Assembly (NCBI RefSeq): GCF_003853415.1
Contig: NZ_QTPP01000034.1
Location: 1 to 64,000 of the forward strand
From: Burkholderia sp. Bp9142
GTDB taxonomy: Bacteria; Pseudomonadota; Gammaproteobacteria; Burkholderiales; Burkholderiaceae
Length of the DNA: 64,000 bases
Reading direction: 5' to 3'
Each line of letters opens with the position of its first letter. The stretch's first letter is position 1. The translations under genes and the position numbers were made by a program. The notes beneath the pieces were generated by a model. It saw only the letters and a list, made by a program, of their open reading frames with translations, did not search any database and was not told the DNA's origin. Below are positions 43,587-51,608 of this stretch, piece after piece.

Positions 43587-44534
43587 ATGAACGACATCTT
43601 GTTGCTGGTGCAGAAATGCGCCCATACCTTCAGCTTCTACGACCTCGAAACGAAAGCCGCGCTCAAGCACGTCGTGCTGCCGAACTTCCCGCACGAGTTC
43701 ACCGTCGACGTGAACAATCGCTTCGCTTACGTCGGCATCTTCGGGATCGAGACCGCGTGGTCGCGCGGCCATGACGGCGATCACCGGATCGCCGAGATCG
43801 ACCTCGTCGAGCGCACGCACACGCGGATGCTCGACCTGTGGCCGTACTACCGGCCGCACGGGATGGCGAGCGACCGCGACGGCCGGCTGTACGCGATGAG
43901 CGAGGCGCACGACATGCTGCTCGTGTTCGACGAGCCGACCCGGCAGGCCGTGCCGAACATGGCCGTGCCGTCCGGCGGCGTGAAGACCCACCTCGTGACG
44001 CTCACGCGCGATGCGAGCCGCGCCTACGGCGTGCACCTGCTGTCGAACACGGTCACGCAGTTCCATCCGCGGGACGCGACCGTCGCGCCGCGCGCGGTGA
44101 TGCCCGGCCCGCGCCCCGAAGGCAATGCGCTGTCGAGCGACGAGCGCACGCTGTTCGTCGCGAATCGCGGCGACGACACGCTCGTCGAGATCGACACCGG
44201 CACGATGACCTGCGGCCGCCGCGTGAAGACGCGCAGCGATCCGAACCGCATCTACCGCACCAGCGCGCCGGACGGCCGCGACCTGCTGCTGCTGACCAAT
44301 TCAGGCGAGCGGTCGATCTCGGTGTTCGATGCTCGACAGCTGGAAGAGATCGAACGCGTCGCGCTGCCCGCGAACCCGACCGCGCTGTCGTTCCATCCGT
44401 CGCGGCGCGTCGCGTACGTGTCGTTCCAGGACGACTACGTGCGCGAGCTCGATCTCGATGCGTGGCGATTCGTCGGCGCATTGCCGACGCTGCGCGAACC
44501 GGATGCGTCGTATGTGCTCGCCGGCACGCGCTGA
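43587..44534 (+). CDS. YncE-like beta-propeller protein
   Basis: A 315-residue protein built of repeated DGRLYAMSE-, DERTLFVANRGDDTLVEID- and RRVAYVSFQDDYVRELD-type blades, as in YncE/SMP-30-like seven-bladed propellers. It lacks a signal peptide, so it is probably cytosolic. In sugar-acid operons such proteins often work as lactonases or putative binding proteins; no catalytic residues can be assigned with certainty. GGAGACAC precedes its ATG. Confidence 0.78.
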   Translation: MNDILLLVQKCAHTFSFYDLETKAALKHVVLPNFPHEFTVDVNNRFAYVGIFGIETAWSRGHDGDHRIAEIDLVERTHTRMLDLWPYYRPHGMASDRDGRLYAMSEAHDMLLVFDEPTRQAVPNMAVPSGGVKTHLVTLTRDASRAYGVHLLSNTVTQFHPRDATVAPRAVMPGPRPEGNALSSDERTLFVANRGDDTLVEIDTGTMTCGRRVKTRSDPNRIYRTSAPDGRDLLLLTNSGERSISVFDARQLEEIERVALPANPTALSFHPSRRVAYVSFQDDYVRELDLDAWRFVGALPTLREPDASYVLAGTR

Positions 44535-44565
44535 ACGGCACGCCGACGCGCCACCGCCGGACGCG

Positions 44566-45468
44566 ATGCCGGCCGCGCTCGTCGACGCGCATCACCACCT
44601 GTGGCGGCTCGGCGCCGGTGCGCACTACCCGTGGCTGCAGGAACGGTACGACCCGGCGCACTTCATGTTCGGCGACTACGCGGCGCTGTGCCGCGATTTC
44701 GGCGCGGACGACTACCGGCACGCCGCGCAACGCGCACCGATCGTCGCGAGCGTGCACGTCGAGGCCGAACGGGCACGCGACGAAGCGCTCGCGGAAACGC
44801 GCTGGCTGCACGAGGTCGCGGCCGCGCACGGGCTGCCGTCGGCGGTCGTCGCGTGGGTCGACCTGCTGGCCGGCGATGCGCACGAGCGGCTCGCCGAACA
44901 GGCCGCGTGGCCGCGCGTGCGCGGCGTGCGGTTCAAGCCGCGCACCGCTGCGTCGCCGGATGCGGCCGTCGACGGGCCGGGCACGCTGCACGATCCGCGC
45001 TGGCCGGCCGCGCTGGAACGCCTGGCCGCGCATGGCCTCAGCTGGGATCTGCGCGTGCCGTTCTGGCATCTCGGCGACGCGGCCGCGCTGCTGGCCGATG
45101 CGCCCGAAGTCGACGTCGTGCTCGAACACGCGGGGCTGCCGTGGGATCGCTCGGCAGCGGGGCTCGCGCGCTGGCGCAGCGGCATGCAAGCACTGGCCGC
45201 CTCGCCGCGCGTGACCGTGAAGATCTCCGAACTCGGCTTGCGCGATGCGGTGTGGAACGAGGCGGACAACGCGCGGATCATCCGCGACACGATCGCGATA
45301 TTCGGGTGGCAGCGCTGCCTGTTCGCGAGCAACTTTCCGGTGGCGGGGTTGCGTGTATCGTATCCCGCGCTGCTGCGTACGTTTGCCCGTGCGATGGCGG
45401 ACCTCGGCGATGCGGCGCGTCAGGCAATCTGGCACGACAATGCAATGCGCGTGTACCGGATTTCGTGA
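44566..45468 (+). CDS. Amidohydrolase family 2, likely sugar lactonase
   Basis: A 300-residue metal-dependent TIM-barrel hydrolase. LVDAHHHLW (residues 5-13) provides the HxH metal ligands, VRFKP lies near residue 120, VLEHAGLP (His) near 185 and LFASNFPV near 262. The family includes L-rhamnono-1,4-lactonase and L-fucono-1,5-lactonase, which fits the operon: lactone opening would feed the dehydratase. The start at ATG 44566 leaves 31 bases after the previous stop and has a weak ribosome-binding site. Confidence 0.85.
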   Translation: MPAALVDAHHHLWRLGAGAHYPWLQERYDPAHFMFGDYAALCRDFGADDYRHAAQRAPIVASVHVEAERARDEALAETRWLHEVAAAHGLPSAVVAWVDLLAGDAHERLAEQAAWPRVRGVRFKPRTAASPDAAVDGPGTLHDPRWPAALERLAAHGLSWDLRVPFWHLGDAAALLADAPEVDVVLEHAGLPWDRSAAGLARWRSGMQALAASPRVTVKISELGLRDAVWNEADNARIIRDTIAIFGWQRCLFASNFPVAGLRVSYPALLRTFARAMADLGDAARQAIWHDNAMRVYRIS

Positions 45469-45540
45469 ACGGGCTTGACCCGGCCCTTGGGGTCGCCTTT
45501 ATGCTGGGTGTCACGAATCGACAGCAGACAGGGGTGACGC

Positions 45541-46563
45541 ATGGGCAGGTCCACGCTTCGCTTGAGCGCGTCGGCGGCGGCCGCGCGGCTCGGCGTATCG
45601 GTCAAGGCGCTGCGGCTCTACGAGCGGCACGGTCTCGTCGCGCCGGAACGAACGCCGGCGGGTTATCGCGTCTACGACCCTGACGACCTCGCACGCGCGG
45701 CCGACGTCGTCGCGCTGCGCGCGCTTGGCCTGAGCCTCGCGCAGGTCGCGAACGTGCTCGATGGCGACCCGTGCAGTCTGGATGAGGCGCTGGCCTCTCA
45801 CGAAGCGGCGCTCGACCACGGGATTCAGGATCTCGTCCGCAAGCTCGACAGGGTGCGCGCGATCCGCGCCGGCCTTGCGCGCAGCCGGATGCCGGCCGAC
45901 GGGGAACTGACGCGGCTGCTCGGCGACAGTGGAGCCGGCGTCGCGTTCAACCTGCCATGGCCGTGGGGCGGCGAGTGGTTCGAGTTCCGCGACATCCGCC
46001 CGTTGAACTACATCATCGGTTCGCTGGGAAGCGGCAAGACGCGACTGGCGATGCGGCTCGCCGATGCACTGCCCGGCGCGGTATTCGTGGGGCTCGACCG
46101 GCTGGAAAGCGATGGTGTCGCCGCATCGGCCGCGCTGCGCGCCGATCCGTCGTTGAGCGCGCGTGTCGAGCGCACGACGGCATCGCACGCCGACGCCGGT
46201 GCGACACACTCACCGGCGCTGACTGCACTGCTTGCCTGCCTCGAGTCGAATGGCCCGCGCGCACTGGTCGTGGACATGATCGAACAGGATCTCGACCGGC
46301 CCACGCAACAGGCATTGATCGCGTGGCTGCGTGCACGCGCCGCCGCAGGGGCGCGGCCGCTGTTCCTGATGACGCGTTCGTCGGCGATCCTCGATCTGTC
46401 AGCAGTCGGGCCGGATGAAGCGATCATCCTGTGCCCGGCGAATCACAGTCCGCCTTCCCGTGTGGCGCCCTACCGTGGTGCGCCCGGATACGAAGCCGTG
46501 GCCATGTGCCTGGCGTCGCCCGAGATCCGCGAGCGTGCCGCCCGACGACCGGAAACGATGTGA
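45541..46563 (+). CDS. MerR-family regulator fused to a P-loop domain
   Basis: A 340-residue protein. Residues ~8-75 are a MerR winged helix (ARLGVSVKALRLYERHGLV, then PAGYRVYDPDDL) and ~80-115 the dimerising coiled coil. From ~145 an ATPase-like domain follows, with Walker A GSLGSGKT (160-167) and a Walker B-like ALVVDMIEQD (241-250). No cysteine cluster for metal sensing is seen. The nucleotide-binding half looks like a shrunken ABC/AAA ATPase lacking an LSGGQ signature. The fusion suggests a regulator switched by nucleotide binding. It starts 72 bases after the amidohydrolase stop. Confidence 0.75.
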   Translation: MGRSTLRLSASAAAARLGVSVKALRLYERHGLVAPERTPAGYRVYDPDDLARAADVVALRALGLSLAQVANVLDGDPCSLDEALASHEAALDHGIQDLVRKLDRVRAIRAGLARSRMPADGELTRLLGDSGAGVAFNLPWPWGGEWFEFRDIRPLNYIIGSLGSGKTRLAMRLADALPGAVFVGLDRLESDGVAASAALRADPSLSARVERTTASHADAGATHSPALTALLACLESNGPRALVVDMIEQDLDRPTQQALIAWLRARAAAGARPLFLMTRSSAILDLSAVGPDEAIILCPANHSPPSRVAPYRGAPGYEAVAMCLASPEIRERAARRPETM

Positions 46564-46851
46564 TTCGCTGCGCGGCCCGACCCGCCGGCACGGCGGGGAC
46601 GCGTGCGCTCCCGCGCGGATAGGGCCGCGTCTCCCGCAGGAAACCGGCCGCGCACCGACTGGTCAGGCCTGCCTCGCGTACCGTACAAGTCCCAAGCAAT
46701 TCGACGCTTTTCGGACATCGTCAGGATACCTGACGCAGCCGCCCTGGCCGGATGGCCAAAATCGCCCGCTGCCGGTCGATCGTGCTTAACATGCAAGGTA
46801 TCCGAAAGAAATCATTTCCGGTATCGTCCACGCCTGCAGCCACTATTTCGC

Positions 46852-47808
46852 ATGACCACACGCAATGAAAACCGTACCGGCCGGGCCGATATCGGCCCCT
46901 TCGACGACATGAGCCAGTTTCGCGTCACTTATGACGGTCCCGCACTCGAATCTTCCGAAATGGACGTGCGCGAACTCGCGCCCGCGCTGCTTGCGATCGG
47001 GGATTTGCTGGAGGCATCGACACGGGCACTGTGCGGCGATCTGGTTCGACCGCAGGTGAACGTGCGCGGCAGCTTCAAGACCGGCAGCTTCGGCATCGAC
47101 TTCACGCTCGCGACCTCGCTTCTCGGCCGCATGCGCGACATCCTGAGCGGCAACGAAAGCACGGCGCTGGCCAACGCGGTCACGATCCTGACCGCGCTCG
47201 GCATCGTCGCGCCCAAAGCGAGGACAGGTCTCTTCGCCGTCCTCAAGTGGCTGCGTGGGCGCGAGATCCAGCGGGTGCAGATGCAGGGCCACACGGCGTT
47301 GCTGCACGTGGACGGCGAGCAACTCGAGATCGACCTCGCCGTCCTCACCCTGCTGCGCGACGTCGGCGTCCGACAGGCAACCGAGCAAGCGCTTGCGCCG
47401 CTCGCACGCGAAGGCATCGTGATGTTCGCCACCGGCACCGACACGGAGGTGTTCGAGACGGTCACCCGCAACGAGATCGCATGGTTTCACGCGCCCGGGC
47501 AAGCCGACGCGCTCATTCTCGACGAACATCGAAGGATGGCGTTCTCGATCGTGTCGCTCGCGTTCAAGGACGACAACAAGTGGCGGCTGTACGACGGCGC
47601 GTCGACGATTCACGCGGCGATCACGGATGCCGGCTTCCTGTCGCGCGTGAGCAACAGCCGGATCAGTTTCAGCAAGGGTGACGTGCTCGTCTGCAATGTC
47701 CGTATGCAGCAGTGGCAAACCCCGGACGGAGCGAAAACCGAATACGAAGTCACGGATGTCCTCGAGCATCGCCCGGCCGGGCGGCAGATTCCGTTGCCGG
47801 GCCTTTGA
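46852..47808 (+). CDS. Conserved hypothetical protein, 318 residues
   Basis: ATG 46852 begins a 318-residue soluble protein. It opens with FRVTYDGPALESSEMDVRELAPALLAIGDLLE, a segment I associate with widespread uncharacterised proteobacterial proteins, then VNVRGSFKTGSFGIDFTL, a helical hydrophobic stretch (about 88-125) and a mixed C-terminal half with repeated short strands. No catalytic motif or family function is recognised. The 288 bases upstream contain no clear promoter; the neighbours (MerR fusion and GNAT) give no strong hint. Confidence 0.65.
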   Translation: MTTRNENRTGRADIGPFDDMSQFRVTYDGPALESSEMDVRELAPALLAIGDLLEASTRALCGDLVRPQVNVRGSFKTGSFGIDFTLATSLLGRMRDILSGNESTALANAVTILTALGIVAPKARTGLFAVLKWLRGREIQRVQMQGHTALLHVDGEQLEIDLAVLTLLRDVGVRQATEQALAPLAREGIVMFATGTDTEVFETVTRNEIAWFHAPGQADALILDEHRRMAFSIVSLAFKDDNKWRLYDGASTIHAAITDAGFLSRVSNSRISFSKGDVLVCNVRMQQWQTPDGAKTEYEVTDVLEHRPAGRQIPLPGL

Positions 47809-47872
47809 CCTGCGTCGTGAATGCTGGAATCATCGGTGTCGAAGCTCGCCCGCGAGCGCCTCCACATCGATC

Positions 47873-48322
47873 ATGAAACCGGCGATCCGCCTGCGTCCCG
47901 CGTCCCCGTCCGACCTGCCCTTTCTGCTGACGCTGCGCCAACTCACGATGACCGAGCATCTGCGACGCGTCGGCGCCCCCACCGACGACGAAGCGCACCA
48001 CCGGCGCATCGCGGCGCACTTCGAAGATGCGATGATCGTCTGCGAAGGTGCGAACGCCGACGCCCACTCGATCGGCCTGCTGAAGGTGACACGCGCCGCC
48101 ACTGAATGGCACGTCCACCAGATCCAGATCCACCCGTCGCGACAGGGACAAGGCATCGGCGAAGCCGTGCTGCACGAACTGCTGGTCGAAGCCGCACGCG
48201 AGCCCGTATCCGTATCGCTCAGCGTGCTGCACGGCAACCCGGCGCGGCGCCTCTACGAGCGGCTCGGGTTCCGGCTGCTGTCCGAAACGGACAGCAGCGC
48301 GAACCTGCTATGGTACGCGTGA
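47873..48322 (+). CDS. GNAT-family N-acetyltransferase
   Basis: A 149-residue GNAT acetyltransferase. It begins IRLRPASPSDLPFLLTLR, has strand 4 HVHQIQIHPSRQGQGIGEAVL (the R/QxxGxG/A acetyl-CoA motif as RQGQGIG near 95-101), and ends with the GNPARRLYERLGFRLL motif B region. It transfers an acetyl group from acetyl-CoA to an amine on an unknown substrate. ATG 47873 is the start with family-like N-terminus. Confidence 0.88.
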   Translation: MKPAIRLRPASPSDLPFLLTLRQLTMTEHLRRVGAPTDDEAHHRRIAAHFEDAMIVCEGANADAHSIGLLKVTRAATEWHVHQIQIHPSRQGQGIGEAVLHELLVEAAREPVSVSLSVLHGNPARRLYERLGFRLLSETDSSANLLWYA

Positions 48323-48397
48323 CGTAGCGCAGCCCGGCCAACCGCTCACGTGGCGCGCCGGATGCCGCCCACGCGGACCCTGGCCGCACACCTCGTG

Positions 48398-48429
48398 AAA
48401 AAACACAGGTCCTCCCGCCGGGAGGGCCT
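48398..48429 (-). terminator. Intrinsic terminator of the propeller-phosphoesterase gene
   Basis: On the - strand AGGCCCTCCC pairs with GGGAGGACCT (48420-48429 with 48407-48416, one G-U) around a 3-base loop. After GTG there is a run of six T (48403-48398). It lies 26 bases past the stop of the gene ending at 48455. Confidence 0.85.
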
Positions 48430-48454
48430 GCTTCCACATCGACCAATCGAACGA

Positions 48455-51340
48455 TCAGTCGTCGTCGCGGCTCGCCACCTTCTGCGTCACGCCCCTGAGC
48501 TTCGGATAAGGCTGCGCCCCCATCATGCCCTTCCACAGCACGCGGTTGAACTGATCGGCCGGCACCTCGTCGGCATCGTCGAAGTCGAACTTCGCCGTCA
48601 CCTTCGCCCAGTACGCCGCGTCATGCTTCGGCGTGACATCCGGCCCGGCCGCGTATTGCAGCGCGTTCACGCCCGCCCCTTCGGCCAGGCGCAGCCCGGT
48701 GCCCTTCAGCGCCGTCGACGCGACGGCCGTGTAGCTCCACGACGCCGGGCCGTGCACGTCGAACACGTCGGTCATCGGCCGCTGGTAGGCGGTATTCAGG
48801 TTCATGTGCTGCGTGCCGAGCACGTCCTCGATCGTGCGCAGCGCATTGACCTGGCTGTAGCGCGTCCGGATCACCGCGCCCTGCTTCACGTATGGCCCGA
48901 CGATGTATGCGGGCCCGCGATGCGAATCCACGTGGTCGGGACCATCCTGCACATCGTCCTCGGTCACGACGATCAGCGTGTCGTTCGCATACGGGCTCTT
49001 CGCGACGGCCTCGACGAGCCGGCCGACGGCCAGGTCGTTGTCTGCCTGCTGCGTTTCCGGCGTGTTCACGCCGGCGAACGCCGTGCCGAACGCCCCCATG
49101 TGATCGTGGGACAGGCGCACCAGCGACAGCGTCGGCAGGTTGCCGCTCGCGACATACTGGTCGAACTCGCGTTTCCACTCGTCGAGGCGCCACTGGTCCG
49201 GATAGTTCTGGTCGAAGCCGCGGAAATACCCATCCGTCATCGACGCGAGCCGCGGATCGAGCGCGGCGGCCTGGACGACACCGGCCGCGTGCGGGTCGAC
49301 GATCGGGTTTGCGGCCGTGCCGATGCTGCCGATGTTGTTCACGAGGAAACCGTAGTTGCGGACCGTGCCGCCGCCGGCGAGCACCGCATCGAAGATGTAG
49401 CCGCGCTGCCGGCCGAACGGCGCATCGGACGACGCATGGTTGCCCGTGCCCGGCAGCAGGTTCGCCGCGCCGCCCGGCAGGCCCGCGGCCGCGTTGCTGT
49501 AGTTCGTGGTGCCGGCCGGGCCGGCGGCCGCATCGCGCTGCTGCACCGTTTCCCAGTTGACCGGCACGCTGCGGTTCGTGCCCTCGCTCTCGTACGACAA
49601 GCCGCGATTGACCGCCGCGTAGTTGATCTGCTGGGTGATCGTCTCCGTGTTGGTGACGCGCCCCTGGAGCGCCCACGACCAGCCGTCCATGCTGCCGTCG
49701 CCCGGGTTCATGAAGTTGTCGAGCGTCACGAACTGGCTCGCCAGCCGATGGAAGTTCGGCGTGATGTTCCGGCCGAACTGGGCCAGCCGCGGATCGCCAT
49801 TGGCGCCGTTGCCGATATCGCCGAGCACCTGGTCGAACGTGCGGTTTTCCTTGACGACGTAGATCACGTGCTTGATGTGACGGCGCAGGAAGCCCATCAC
49901 CTCGTTATCCCTGTCGTTGTCTTCCGGACGATAGAAGTTGTTGCGCGCGGCCTGCTGCGTCAGCGCCGGCAGCTCGTTGGCCGCCGGCACCGGCGCGCTC
50001 ACGAGCGACGCGCGCTCGAGCTGGAACTGGTATTCGTTCGACGCGCGCGACGCGGCGGCCTGTGCCGGGGTCGCGCCGAACAGATGGTCCGGGTTCGGAC
50101 CGGTCGTACTCTTGCCGTTCACCACGTACATCCACGTGCCGTCCGCGCTGAACGTCACGTCGTGCGGCTCGAAGGCGGTCGGAATCAATCCGGTGACGCG
50201 ATACGCGCGATCGCCGACGAGCGGGATGACGGCGATTTCGTTCGCACCGGCGTTGGTCGCATACAGCGTTCGGCCATCGCGCGACAGCGTGACCGCATAC
50301 GTCGCCGCACCCGTGTGCGCCGGGCCGTGCGCGAGTACGCCGGCCGGCGCGCGCGCGTCGATCCGGGTCACGACCGCGTTGGTGTTCGTGTTGATCACCG
50401 CGACCTGGTCGGCGTTGTCCTGGGCGACGAACAACATCGATTGTGGCGCATCGAGCGTCATGCCGAGCGCGTTGCCGTCCAGCTTGATGCGCTTGACCAG
50501 GCGGCCGCGAGACGGCGACGAAACGTCGACCGCGACGATTTCGCGATCGCGATCCGACGACACGTATGCGATGCCGTTGCCCTTCACGACGACCGCGAAC
50601 GGGAACGTGCCGCCCGCGTCACCGTTGCGGCCTTCGTTGCCGGAGAAGAACGGGCGCAGATCGTGCTCGTAGCGCACGTTGTTGGTCGCGGTGTCGATCA
50701 CGCTGATCGAGTCGTTGTAGTTGTTCGCGACGACGAGCGTCTTCCCGTCGGCCGACAACGCGAGCCCGGCCGCGTTCGGCTGCACGCGGATGCCGACGCC
50801 CTTGCCGCCATGGCCGAGCGCGATCGTCGTCGACAGCGCCCACGTGCCGCCGTGCTGCGCATAGACGTAGACCGCGTCGTCGCTGCCGCCGGTCGCATAG
50901 AGCCTGCTCCCGTCGTGCGAGAACGCCAGGCCGACGAACGCGTTGGTCTGCTGAAGCACCTGCCTGAGCACCGGGCGCGTCTTGTTCGCGCCCGCGACGT
51001 CGTACAGGAAGATGAATTGCGTCGAGGCCGCGGTGTCCACCGAACCGTCCGGCTTGTACAACGAGTTCTGGCCGGCGGTGATGATCGCCAGCGTCTTGCC
51101 GTCCGGGCTCAATTGCGAGCGCACGGCCTCACCCGCGACGAAATGCGGATAGGCCGGCAGCCCGGGATTCAGGAACTGCTGGAGCGCGCCACGCACGGCC
51201 AGCGGTGTGACGAACTGACCGCTCGGCACGCGGGCGGCATCGGCGTTGCTGGAACTGTCCGCCTGCACCTGCGACGCAAGCAGCACGGCCGACATGACGG
51301 CTCCGAGTCGGAGCGCGCGCTTGACCTGGCTATTTTTCAT
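48455..51340 (-). CDS. Exported YncE-like propeller/phosphoesterase fusion
   Basis: A 961-residue secreted protein. A signal peptide (KNSQVKRALRLGAVMSAVLLASQVQA, cleaved near 28) is followed by a beta-propeller (about 60-430) with repeated blades such as DGKTLVVANNYNDSISVID and DGRTLYATNAGANEIAVI, then an alkaline phosphatase-superfamily/phosphoesterase domain from HVIYVVKENRTFDQVLGD (near 515) to the C-terminus, including SHDHMGAFG and VVTEDDVQDGPDHVD metal-site segments. It resembles bifunctional YncE/alkaline phosphatase proteins and may release phosphate in the periplasm or medium. ATG 51340 follows GAGGA. Confidence 0.85.
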   Translation of the reverse strand: MKNSQVKRALRLGAVMSAVLLASQVQADSSSNADAARVPSGQFVTPLAVRGALQQFLNPGLPAYPHFVAGEAVRSQLSPDGKTLAIITAGQNSLYKPDGSVDTAASTQFIFLYDVAGANKTRPVLRQVLQQTNAFVGLAFSHDGSRLYATGGSDDAVYVYAQHGGTWALSTTIALGHGGKGVGIRVQPNAAGLALSADGKTLVVANNYNDSISVIDTATNNVRYEHDLRPFFSGNEGRNGDAGGTFPFAVVVKGNGIAYVSSDRDREIVAVDVSSPSRGRLVKRIKLDGNALGMTLDAPQSMLFVAQDNADQVAVINTNTNAVVTRIDARAPAGVLAHGPAHTGAATYAVTLSRDGRTLYATNAGANEIAVIPLVGDRAYRVTGLIPTAFEPHDVTFSADGTWMYVVNGKSTTGPNPDHLFGATPAQAAASRASNEYQFQLERASLVSAPVPAANELPALTQQAARNNFYRPEDNDRDNEVMGFLRRHIKHVIYVVKENRTFDQVLGDIGNGANGDPRLAQFGRNITPNFHRLASQFVTLDNFMNPGDGSMDGWSWALQGRVTNTETITQQINYAAVNRGLSYESEGTNRSVPVNWETVQQRDAAAGPAGTTNYSNAAAGLPGGAANLLPGTGNHASSDAPFGRQRGYIFDAVLAGGGTVRNYGFLVNNIGSIGTAANPIVDPHAAGVVQAAALDPRLASMTDGYFRGFDQNYPDQWRLDEWKREFDQYVASGNLPTLSLVRLSHDHMGAFGTAFAGVNTPETQQADNDLAVGRLVEAVAKSPYANDTLIVVTEDDVQDGPDHVDSHRGPAYIVGPYVKQGAVIRTRYSQVNALRTIEDVLGTQHMNLNTAYQRPMTDVFDVHGPASWSYTAVASTALKGTGLRLAEGAGVNALQYAAGPDVTPKHDAAYWAKVTAKFDFDDADEVPADQFNRVLWKGMMGAQPYPKLRGVTQKVASRDDD

Positions 51341-51608
51341 AGGAATCCTCTGTACTTGTGGAGCGATTACCGTTTGACGTGTCCGGCATGATCCTCGCCT
51401 CGTCTGCCCGTGTCGCGCGGTGGCGAGGGCCCGTGCCAATCGATCGAAGGGGTTGCGTCGGCTATCGCCGACGTGCCGGAATTACATCGCCGCCCAGTGT
51501 CAAGCGGATGACCGGTTCCATTGCGGGCCGGCTTATTACACATCGTTACAGCGAAGGCGTTTCGATGACAGCCATCGAGGTGTCATCGTTGCACTCGAGG
51601 CCCTGCCC

